Shown here piece after piece: positions 61,101 to 64,000 of a stretch of DNA of 64,000 nt. Within the stretch, counting starts at the first letter, position 1, and every line of letters starts with the position of its first letter. Source of the DNA: Trichobilharzia regenti (Eukaryota; Platyhelminthes; Trematoda; Strigeidida; Schistosomatidae); NCBI GenBank assembly GCA_944472135.2, contig OX235262.1, forward strand, positions 89,564,903 through 89,628,902, written 5' to 3'. The notes under the pieces were generated by a model. It made no database searches, was not told the origin of the DNA, and saw only the letters and a program-made list of their open reading frames with translations. The position numbers and the translations under genes were made by a program.

Positions 61101-63593
61101 CTTACTGACTATTCGATCTTCAATATACAGGCAGCAAAGGTAGTTGCTGACAAATATCTGAAGCCAGTTAGAAATAGTTTTCATGAGGCGCCAAGTTTCT
61201 GACCCATATAGAAAAACTGACTTAACAGTGATGTTAAAAATCCTGATTTTATTCTTTATGTTGAATGCAGAAGATTTACAAACTGATTTCAGTGAGATGA
61301 AGGTCTTTATTGCCTTTTCGAATTAGTTTAGTTTGTTTTTTTGTTCGCAGTTTTGTGAGCAAGGAGGTCAAAATTGTTCAATTTATTCTATTTTTGACTT
61401 ATCAACTGGATATACTCGCATCTCTCAGTTGGTAATAATGTTCCCATTGTGAGATATAACCCGGCACATATTTCAAATGTTATGCGTTATGTACTAGACT
61501 ACTGAACCACAACAGCCACTTTCTGTGCGGCAAGTACTAGTTATTATTTGATGAAAATTTTTGAAATTCCCATTAGCTGATATTACGTAACTGTTCTTTG
61601 TTGGTATATCAGACCACAGTAAAGAAGCTTTGATGATTTCCTGAGATTAATCTAACGTTATTTGCTTGTAAAATTTATTTCTATCAAAGTTATGTCAATC
61701 TTGTTCTTATGTTGATAGTTAATCATTTGCACTCACTTTTAAATAGTCAGTATTTTAAGACGTGCTGTTACTAACACAAATGTTTATAATGTATGCAAAA
61801 CGTTATACTTATTAGAGGTTATAAAACTTAACAATGAGATGTACTATCGATAGAAAAATAACTTTACTAATAAACCTGAATTTCGTTATCTGAGCTAGAG
61901 GGTCTCATTATTTGACCTATGCAGAACATTTTTGCTTTCTTAACTTTAACAAATGAAGCTTGAGTCGATCCCAACCATATACATGTAAATGGGATAAACT
62001 TATAGTGGAAATCGGACGACTTTTAAAAAGTACTTTCTTATCAATGGCACAAAACAGTAAACGCAAAAATCTTTGCCCTAATTAATTCTTGTTAATAGAC
62101 GTAGATTCTGTAGAACTGCTTAAGCAATCTTTTGACCAATATTTAATTTGATGTTCATCGACCTTTAGCTTATGATATATTGACTACAGCATCATTATGT
62201 AGTATAGAAAATGTTTAAGGAAACACACGTCAAGTATACAGTGAGTAAAACCACTTAATACAAATTTGGTAGTCAGTAAGCACTAACCATTATTTAACTT
62301 GAGATTTGAAATAAGTAGGGTATCTTTAACTCCAACACTGCCAATTGTTACGTTGTTTTCATCTTGAATATCATATACCCGGAAGATAAAAGCTATTAAA
62401 TGTATAGCTTCATCAGGTCTTCCGTAAACACATTGAAAACTGCAATGGTAAAAAAGCAATAGGGAAATTTTATGATGTTTAACATTATCTACTTAAATCT
62501 ATATACTTATATTTAGTCAGTGATTTGTTTGAAATGCATCAAATTTTCAGTAGTTAACTTTTCTGAAATCACTTCTCATCACCTTGTGTAAACTGACTTT
62601 AATGTCTGTTTTATTTGGTTGGAGAATTTCATCATGAGCTGACATCAGTTAGAGAACTACTGAAAAACCTGCGAGGAGTACTGGACAACTGAGCCGTTGT
62701 CCTATTTGGGACTCTTCAACAGTATGTACCCACCGACAGGGTTCGAGCCCAGGACCTTGTGGTTACAAGGTGAACGAGCTCGTAGACCATTAGGCCACTG
62801 GGACCCGATCCAATGGCCGGCGCATGAATTCTAACTTCCATCAATTCATGACATAGCGCGACCACTCCGCAATGTCTTCTTCGATGAGTTACCGCCTCAC
62901 GCTATTGGATCAAGCCCCAGCTGCCCAGTACTCCCTGCAGGTTTTCCAATAGTTCTCTAACTGATGTCAGCTCATGATGAAATCCTCCAACTAATCCAAC
63001 GAAATTCCCTACAAAACCAATACTTGAAAAGTATGCTTTATTTATCTTTCAAAAACTTTTGGTTTTTGAGGACAATCATCTAATTCAGAGTTCGTTAGTT
63101 CATATAATTTGATGACACTTTCTAACACAAATAAAAAATAAACAAAGAGATTTAAGTCTCAACTTATACATTACAAAGATCACATTTATGATTGTCTCTT
63201 TGAGGATGCTGAGAGCAATTATTAGTGTTTAATAACTACTGACTTCAGAATCTAAATAGTCTGCTTATTTACGCATATTTTTCGAATAACTAGTTTATTC
63301 AAATGGTGTTTACGACATTGTAAGACCCATCTATTCTGCGGAACTTTAAAAATCTCTATATACATTCCAAAACTTACTCTATTTCAATTTCATCATACTT
63401 CACGAAATTCAACTTCATTTTTAACTCTTCTTTATTCACTGATACAATCTATTTGTTGTTGTTGTTGTAAATAACGCATTAAAGTATAACTGAGGACTAA
63501 GTTACCTCATCAAATTCCATCAAAGTTGTTTTGACTTGATTAACTAACATTTTCACAGAATTCAACAAATGTAAGTAGACTTGAACAAGAGTA
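23503..63593 (-). CDS. DNAAF9: DNAAF9 (C20orf194/Shulin-like) dynein axonemal assembly factor, spliced, 5'-incomplete
   Basis: Exons, 5' to 3': 63593-63506, 63448-63378, 63117-63057 (tentative), 62439-62299 (or 62288), 59564-59540 (tentative), 55160-55043, 52807-52713, 50652-50461, 50385-50194, 48565-47909, 44531-44249, 39755-39704, 38092-38008, 36285-36095, 35922-35825, 32375-32298, 29572-29301, 28123-28030, 23606-23503. From 55160 to the stop every junction has AG and GT and matching phase; those 14 exons total 2511 bp (836 residues). Diagnostic stretches are a P-loop-like [38 protein letters not shown] and a C-terminal ...[11 protein letters not shown]...DLFS, which I recognise as the vertebrate C20orf194 pattern. 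In ciliates Shulin locks outer-arm dynein shut for transport, and the vertebrate protein is linked to ARL3. Expected site: cytoplasm and cilia of flame cells, sperm and ciliated larvae. About 150-250 N-terminal residues should lie beyond the window. Confidence 0.82.
24766..24955 (-). repeat. tRNA-derived SINE, family 4
   Basis: On the minus strand it starts with a tRNA-like head: A-box-like GGCACAGCGGTTATGACTC and B-box GGGTTCGATCC, followed by a GATATCTATAGTCGGC body and an AT-rich tail. It is closely related to 55368-55562. The head carries pol III promoter elements but does not fold as a full tRNA gene. Confidence 0.65.
25211..25582 (+). repeat. Hammerhead SINE family 1 copy (near full length)
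   Basis: Starts GTAGGTAAGTACC, contains the tRNA-like GGGTCCCTGTGGCTTAATGGC, the B-box region, a degenerate hammerhead at about 25446-25490, and ends CCCTACAAACTAACACTTGAA. The ribozyme core is lost (CTGAACAAGG for CTGANGA). Confidence 0.75.
25674..25698 (+). repeat. (CA)n microsatellite
   Basis: About 25 bp of alternating ACAC with one T interruption. Confidence 0.9.
26330..26760. repeat. Hammerhead SINE family 1, inverted pair
   Basis: A minus-strand copy (about 26330-26658) meets a plus-strand 3' half (about 26661-26760) that begins inside the hammerhead at GATGAAACAGCTGTCCAG. The core of the minus copy reads CCGATGA, with U4 changed. Confidence 0.7.
27711..27900 (+). repeat. Hammerhead SINE family 2 copy
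   Basis: tRNA-like head with A box TAACTCAGTGGTAACG and B box GGGTTCGAATCT, then a hammerhead motif at 27807-27850 and a GATTGCCTCCAACCGTCTAAC tail. Head plus ribozyme fit the schistosome SM-alpha type of repeat, known to encode hammerhead ribozymes. Confidence 0.75.
27807..27850 (+). ncRNA. Hammerhead ribozyme motif, slightly degenerate
   Basis: CTGACGA core (27813-27819), stem II GTGC/GCGC (27820-27833) around CAAATA, then AAAAC where GAAAC is expected (G12 to A), and stem I CCTTG (27808-27812) pairing with CAAGG (27846-27850). Stem II is fully paired. The G12 change should cripple cleavage. Confidence 0.65.
28030..28123 (-). CDS. DNAAF9: DNAAF9-like exon
   Basis: 94 bp, phase 0 to 1, acceptor TTGTAG, donor GTAAGT. 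Reads [20 protein letters not shown], then [11 protein letters not shown]. Strong family signature. Confidence 0.9.
28252..28690 (-). repeat. RTE-like LINE 3' fragment
   Basis: Reverse complement matches the 3' part of the RTE copies at 35100-35520 and 43740-44150 (TCAGAGACTTGGCGCGTC, ATCAGATGACC, GTGGAACCCGAAAGGGA). 5'-truncated and full of stops. Confidence 0.75.
29301..29572 (-). CDS. DNAAF9: DNAAF9-like exon
   Basis: 272 bp, phase 1 to 0, acceptor TTTCCAG, donor GTAAGG. Reads [20 protein letters not shown], then [28 protein letters not shown] and EEDLNKIH. Confidence 0.85.
29780..29890 (-). repeat. LINE 3' end fragment
   Basis: On the minus strand it ends TGGAATAAAGCTATTAT, the same terminus as at 58083 and following. 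A short 5'-truncated insertion. Confidence 0.45.
31985..32228 (-). repeat. tRNA-derived SINE with RTE-like tail (family 3)
   Basis: Minus strand: tRNA-like head (GGTGGCTCATAAGTAGCG, then GGTTTCGATTACTGG), a central GTGAGACTAGCAACTCC stretch, and tail AAGCTTGAAGCCCTATG that matches the RTE LINE 3' end. Confidence 0.65.
32298..32375 (-). CDS. DNAAF9: DNAAF9-like exon
   Basis: 78 bp, phase 1 to 1, acceptor TTTCAG, donor GTTAGT. Reads [20 protein letters not shown], one of the more recognisable family blocks. Confidence 0.85.
32790..32990 (+). repeat. RTE-like LINE 3' fragment
   Basis: AGTTGGGCGTTCGCGGGTGACACGAAGGAGATG...ACTGAAGCCCTATACTAC matches the 3' ends of the RTE copies. Old and truncated. 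Confidence 0.6.
34090..34318 (-). repeat. Hammerhead SINE family 1 copy with intact ribozyme core
   Basis: From the tRNA-like head (GGGTCCCAGCGGCTTAATGG) to the end ACAAACCAACACTTG. The 5' leader is missing. Carries the best preserved hammerhead of the window. It is sense with respect to the DNAAF9-like transcript. Confidence 0.8.
34170..34215 (-). ncRNA. Hammerhead ribozyme motif, core intact
   Basis: Minus strand: stem I GTACTG, core CTGAAGA (34203-34209), stem II GTCC/GGAC with loop CAAACTA (34188-34202), GAAA (34184-34187), a very short stem III and GTC before the cleavage point, then CAGTAC closing stem I with six pairs. All invariant core bases are present. Stem III has one mismatch (G opposite G). 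The tiny stem III is typical of retroelement-borne hammerheads, which often work as dimers. Confidence 0.75.
34385..35545 (+). pseudogene. RTE-like LINE, 5'-truncated
   Basis: RT palm from 34379: [23 protein letters not shown] and then LADD where YADD is expected. The frame then breaks repeatedly. The 3' part reads [16 protein letters not shown] and ends with CTGAAGCCCTATGTTCCTC and an AATAA-rich tail. Resembles the SR2/Perere-3 type of schistosome RTE elements. Confidence 0.8.
35825..35922 (-). CDS. DNAAF9: DNAAF9-like exon
   Basis: 98 bp, phase 2 to 1, acceptor CTTTTAG, donor GTAAAA. Reads [20 protein letters not shown], then [13 protein letters not shown]. It completes the phase chain between exons 36095 and 32375. 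Confidence 0.8.
36095..36285 (-). CDS. DNAAF9: DNAAF9-like exon
   Basis: 191 bp, phase 0 to 2, acceptor TTTCAAG, donor GTACGG. Reads [20 protein letters not shown], then [18 protein letters not shown]. Confidence 0.85.
36325..36895. repeat. Hammerhead SINE family 1, inverted pair
   Basis: A near full-length minus copy (36333-36732) is followed by a plus 3' half (about 36741-36895) that starts GTGCGCACTGATCCCAAA and carries a small GGATCCCAA triplication. The minus copy hammerhead has ATGAAGA for CTGANGA and a 4-base insertion before GAAAC. Confidence 0.75.
37020..37205 (+). repeat. SINE family 3 copy (RTE-like tail), degenerate
   Basis: Shares GTGAGGCTAGCAACTCTGAC and ACAGAAACTTCAAAGCTC with 59189-59418. 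The head is poorly preserved. Confidence 0.5.
38008..38092 (-). CDS. DNAAF9: DNAAF9-like exon
   Basis: 85 bp, phase 2 to 0, acceptor TTTGCAG. Reads [20 protein letters not shown] then TGPTKSNQ. Confidence 0.8.
38519..38859 (-). mobile_element. Solo LTR of a Gypsy-type element (old)
   Basis: 341 bp, TGTAACGACAG...CAACACA, aligns along its length with the LTRs at 55697-56021 and 56441-56766 (GTTTATT, CTTCTGATTGGTTGTTTAC) but is strongly diverged. No interior and no clear target duplication. Confidence 0.7.
39704..39755 (-). CDS. DNAAF9: DNAAF9-like small exon
   Basis: 52 bp, phase 1 to 2, acceptor CTGCTAG, donor GTAATC. Reads [18 protein letters not shown] across the junctions. It fits both neighbours exactly. 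Confidence 0.75.
39845..40400. repeat. Hammerhead SINE family 1, head-to-head inverted pair
   Basis: A minus copy (about 39855-40048) and a plus copy (about 40050-40400) meet with 5' sides together. Both hammerheads are altered: the minus copy reads CCGATGA then TTCCCAAACTGGG..GACGAAAC, the plus copy CCTATGA and ACAAAAC. Confidence 0.75.
41105..42150 (+). pseudogene. RTE-like LINE, degenerate
   Basis: Shares AAGACAAGGCTACCTGCC, ATAGAGAAGACGGAGGTGGT and CTAGGAAGCATCGTTTCAA with the other RTE copies. Frames are broken throughout. Ends TTGAAGCCCTATGTTCCACC. Contains the perfect 16-bp palindrome at 41942-41978. Confidence 0.75.
43095..44165 (+). pseudogene. RTE-like LINE, 5'-truncated
   Basis: Starts within RT ([20 protein letters not shown] in 43162-43383), then frameshifted, and ends CTGAAGCCCTATGTTCCTC plus an AATAATAATA tail. 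Long stretches match 34800-35140, including the same out-of-frame GAGGTAGGTGATG site, so both come from one recent subfamily. Confidence 0.8.
44249..44531 (-). CDS. DNAAF9: DNAAF9-like exon
   Basis: 283 bp, phase 0 to 1, acceptor CAATAG, donor GTAAGT. Reads [19 protein letters not shown], then [20 protein letters not shown], a beta-strand and helix pattern expected after a P-loop. Confidence 0.85.
44915..45945 (+). pseudogene. Penelope-like element (RT end plus GIY-YIG endonuclease)
   Basis: Starts in the RT catalytic region: [12 protein letters not shown] stands where PKIWLRYVDDTF is usual, so a catalytic Asp is lost. Then [19 protein letters not shown] and [11 protein letters not shown] follow. 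After in-frame stops at 45277-45279 and about 45314, the endonuclease begins near 45590: [19 protein letters not shown] is the degenerate GIY-YIG (usually YIGQTGR), followed by NKHRGA and a long tail with [15 protein letters not shown]. Penelope-like elements (Cercyon/Perseus type) are known in schistosomes. This copy is dead. Confidence 0.8.
46109..46147 (+). repeat. (TA)n microsatellite
   Basis: About 39 bp of uninterrupted AT dinucleotides, about 160 bp beyond the recognisable end of the Penelope-like element. Confidence 0.9.
47028..47345. repeat. Hammerhead SINE family 1, rearranged copy without ribozyme
   Basis: A minus-strand 3' part (47028-47088) joins a plus-strand 5' part (47086-47270: CCAGTAGGGTGCAGC to GGTGGGTGCATACTG), which jumps to the terminal 60 bp. 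The junction lies at the hammerhead cleavage position. The ribozyme itself is gone. Confidence 0.7.
47909..48565 (-). CDS. DNAAF9: DNAAF9-like large exon ending in the P-loop
   Basis: 657 bp, 219 codons, phase 0 at both ends, acceptor TTATGTAG, donor GTAAGT. It starts [16 protein letters not shown], has a conserved core ([33 protein letters not shown]) and ends [14 protein letters not shown], a P-loop-like nucleotide-binding motif whose next residues (ELV) come from exon 44531. Confidence 0.85.
49500..49895 (-). repeat. Hammerhead SINE family 1 copy, full length
   Basis: About 395 bp from GATACTCACTAGCGACTTGCC (sense start) to CAAACCAACACTTG. Best guide to the family's complete structure: leader, tRNA-like head, hammerhead, 3' tail. 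Confidence 0.8.
49591..49639 (-). ncRNA. Hammerhead ribozyme motif, partly degenerate
   Basis: Core CTGAAGA (49627-49633) and GAAAC are intact and stem I has six pairs. An insertion/substitution weakens stem II (GTCC opposite GTCTGAC) and the cleavage triplet is ATC in place of GTC. Confidence 0.6.
50194..50385 (-). CDS. DNAAF9: DNAAF9-like exon
   Basis: 192 bp, phase 0 at both ends if the donor is CAG|GTGAAA. Reads [20 protein letters not shown] and later [19 protein letters not shown]. The frame stays open to 50101, so a longer version is possible, but its end phase would not fit the next exon. Confidence 0.65.
50461..50652 (-). CDS. DNAAF9: DNAAF9-like exon
   Basis: 192 bp, 64 codons, phase 0 at both ends, acceptor TTTCTAG, donor GTAAGT. 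Reads [20 protein letters not shown] and later [18 protein letters not shown]. Confidence 0.85.
50812..51255 (-). repeat. Hammerhead SINE family 1 copy plus an extra 3' fragment
   Basis: A near full-length copy (about 50812-51170) with ATGAAGA in the ribozyme core, followed by a separate 3' fragment (51177-51255) in the same orientation, truncated before its hammerhead. Confidence 0.75.
52713..52807 (-). CDS. DNAAF9: DNAAF9-like exon
   Basis: 95 bp completing the split codon from 55043 and ending in phase 0 before GTAAGT. Reads [20 protein letters not shown] then [11 protein letters not shown]. Confidence 0.8.
53488..53633 (-). repeat. Hammerhead SINE family 2 fragment
   Basis: Minus strand: ATGAGTTCCTTCACGGTTGC, a degenerate hammerhead (CTGACTG, later ACGAAAC) and a CCTACCGATGGTCTCCAACC tail. 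A second CCGATTGCCTCCAAC lies in opposite orientation at the other end. Confidence 0.6.
54195..54535 (-). repeat. Hammerhead SINE family 1 copy, old
   Basis: Recognisable by GACTCTTCAG, AATGTCATCAGTGAATAT and the end motif, but mutated throughout. The head retains only part of the tRNA-like region. Confidence 0.6.
55043..55160 (-). CDS. DNAAF9: DNAAF9-like exon
   Basis: 118 bp, phase 0 to 1, acceptor TTTGCAG, donor GTAAGT. Reads [20 protein letters not shown] and ends [10 protein letters not shown]. Confidence 0.8.
55368..55562 (-). repeat. tRNA-derived SINE, family 4
   Basis: Minus strand: GGTGGCACAGTGGTTAGGAC, then GATTTGATCCCCTGCCGACG, then the GATATC body. Same family as 24766-24955. 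Confidence 0.65.
55697..56766 (-). mobile_element. Miniature Gypsy element: two near-identical LTRs and 419-bp interior
   Basis: LTRs at 55697-56021 and 56441-56766 (325 and 326 bp, TGTAAC...CCACA) differ by one inserted A in all that I compared. On the minus strand the interior starts with a primer-binding site: plus-strand GGCAGCGACACCA (56426-56438) has the form of a tRNA 3' end with CCA. It finishes with a GGGGGACGAG polypurine run beside the 3' LTR. Only the end of integrase remains between. No matching target duplication flanks it. Confidence 0.8.
56022..56440 (-). pseudogene. Integrase C-terminal remnant
   Basis: Minus strand 56014-56238 reads [14 protein letters not shown] and [10 protein letters not shown], the C-terminal integrase fold of Gypsy pol. 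The part toward 56405 is the same domain in other frames with stops. Gag, protease, RT and RNase H are absent. Confidence 0.75.
57455..57765 (+). repeat. Hammerhead SINE family 1 copy
   Basis: From CATACTGTAGGTCGGGTGTGAGG through GGGTCCCAGTAGCTTAATGG to CAGCTCATGATGAAATCC. It contains a hammerhead motif at 57652-57701 with stem I GTACTG, stem II GTCC/GGAT, GAAAC and GTC, but C3 of the core is A (ATGAAGA). It is antisense to the DNAAF9-like gene. Confidence 0.75.
58083..58740 (-). repeat. Probable LINE 3' end with coding remnant
   Basis: Minus strand: an open stretch at 58434-58733 ([20 protein letters not shown]...[12 protein letters not shown]) of unrecognised function is followed by about 350 bp and the terminus TGGAATAAAGCTATTATC, which is shared with 29780-29890. 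A repeated end with poly(A) signal suggests a LINE. The clade is not identified. Confidence 0.45.
59189..59418 (+). repeat. tRNA-derived SINE with RTE-like tail (family 3)
   Basis: Head GTTGGCACAACGGTAGAATG (A box) and GGTTTGGTGCC (B-box region), middle GATGAGGCTAGCGACC, tail CTCGAAGCCTTATGTTCCACT followed by GGGAACG and AATAA. The tail matches the RTE LINE 3' end. It lies in the intron just upstream of the tentative 25-bp exon. Confidence 0.7.
59540..59564 (-). CDS. DNAAF9: DNAAF9-like micro-exon, tentative
   Basis: 25 bp (one base plus LMKLRMDT) between CATATAG and GTAAGC. It joins both neighbours in phase if the upstream donor is at 62299. Schistosomes often use micro-exons, but a chance match cannot be excluded. 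Confidence 0.4.
60800..61330 (-). repeat. RTE-like LINE 3' fragment
   Basis: Reverse complement reads CTATATGGGTCAGAAACTTGGCGCC...AAGATCGAATAGTCAG...TTAAAGTCCTATGTTCCCC, matching the 3' third of the RTE copies with many changes. Confidence 0.7.
62299..62439 (-). CDS. DNAAF9: DNAAF9-like exon
   Basis: Acceptor TTGCAG. Reads [20 protein letters not shown], then VYDIQDENN and a [14 protein letters not shown] end. Two donors are possible: GTTAGT ending at 62288, or GTTAAA ending at 62299. Only the second keeps phase with the 25-bp exon at 59540-59564 and then with 55160. Confidence 0.65.
62605..63030. repeat. Hammerhead SINE family 1, inverted pair
   Basis: A minus copy (about 62605-62905) followed by a plus 3' half (62910-63030) that starts at CAGCTGCCCAGTACTCCC, within the hammerhead stem III region. 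Inserted right beside a tentative DNAAF9-like exon. Confidence 0.7.
63057..63117 (-). CDS. DNAAF9: DNAAF9-like exon, tentative
   Basis: Reads [20 protein letters not shown] in the phase left by the previous exon, with acceptor GAAAG. The donor (GTTTTT) is poor and its phase does not connect to the next exon, so either a small exon is missed or the end is wrong. A SINE lies right next to it (up to about 63030). Confidence 0.45.
63378..63448 (-). CDS. DNAAF9: DNAAF9-like exon
   Basis: 71 bp starting in phase 0 ([20 protein letters not shown]) and ending with two bases before GTAAGT. The acceptor AAATAG follows a CAA repeat, which is unusual, but the phase fits the exon on each side. Confidence 0.6.
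63506..63593 (-). CDS. DNAAF9: DNAAF9-like exon (first visible)
   Basis: 88 bp, one base plus 29 codons, ends at phase 0. The acceptor is TGTTTTAG and the donor GTAACT. It reads [20 protein letters not shown] and continues to MEFDE, a helical stretch. It is separated from the next exon by a 57-bp intron with matching phase. Confidence 0.65.
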
Positions 63594-64000
63594 CTAAAAC
63601 AGAATAAAATACTTCATGTGAATGATGGTTCATAGTTTAAAGAAAATCTTTTACAGAGGTTGAATGTAATAATGAATTTAATAAGAGATGGTGATGATAT
63701 GTGATATGAGTGAGTTTCGAAAATAATAAACTCTTTGAAATGCTATGCATTTTCGTGTCAGCCATTACTTATATAAGAAATGTATGTATTTCTCTGAATT
63801 GTATTGTATTATGAAACTGTGGATATATATAACAAGTAAAGCATATTAATAATCCTCATTTTAAAAAAGTTTACACACTGTGTTAATGAGAGACAGAAAT
63901 AATATGTCATAAAATTTATTCCAGAAAATTAGATATTTTACATTCAGTCGAATTATCTCTGTGAAATAAATTTATTTCCTATGGACTTAACTTTTAGTAT

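Overview
This is nuclear DNA of a flatworm, almost certainly a schistosome or close digenean. It is AT-rich and intron-rich. It is packed with the repeat classes typical of schistosomes: Gypsy and BEL/Pao LTR elements, CR1/Jockey-like and RTE-like LINEs, a Penelope-like element, and tRNA-derived SINEs carrying hammerhead ribozymes. There are no bacterial-type operons, rRNA genes, CRISPR arrays or convincing free-standing tRNA genes.

Layout. (1) 1-3000: a broken Gypsy pol on the minus strand (RT-RNase H, then integrase, separated by about 1 kb of unrelated sequence). (2) 3312-15162: a head-to-tail array of BEL/Pao-type LTR units on the minus strand. Two 4539-bp units (3312-7850 and 7851-12389) agree wherever I compared them. 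They are followed by a 400-bp identical block and then a diverged unit with a full-length 572-residue gag. No pol is visible, so these look like gag-only, non-autonomous elements. A solo LTR sits inside each identical unit, and the third unit holds the matching empty site. (3) 15288-18430: a nearly intact CR1/Jockey-like LINE on the plus strand. (4) 18430-23500: mostly unassigned sequence, with a long imperfect inverted repeat at about 21248-22055. (5) 23503 to beyond 63593: one host gene on the minus strand. Its splice phases chain through at least 14 consecutive exons. Its protein matches DNAAF9 (C20orf194, the animal relative of ciliate Shulin), which handles outer-arm dynein. The 3' end is at 23503 and the 5' end lies beyond the window.

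The introns of the DNAAF9-like gene hold nearly all the remaining repeats: about eleven insertions of one hammerhead-bearing SINE family, two copies of a second hammerhead SINE, three SINEs whose 3' tail resembles the RTE LINE end, two copies of another tRNA-like repeat, six RTE fragments, a Penelope-like pseudogene, a solo LTR, and a miniature Gypsy element with near-identical LTRs around a 419-bp interior.

How the parts relate: the gag-only BEL units would depend on pol supplied by a full element elsewhere. The RTE LINEs plausibly mobilise the SINEs that share their 3' end. The hammerhead motifs would cut SINE transcripts, including those embedded in the pre-mRNA of the dynein-assembly gene when the SINE is in the sense (minus) orientation.
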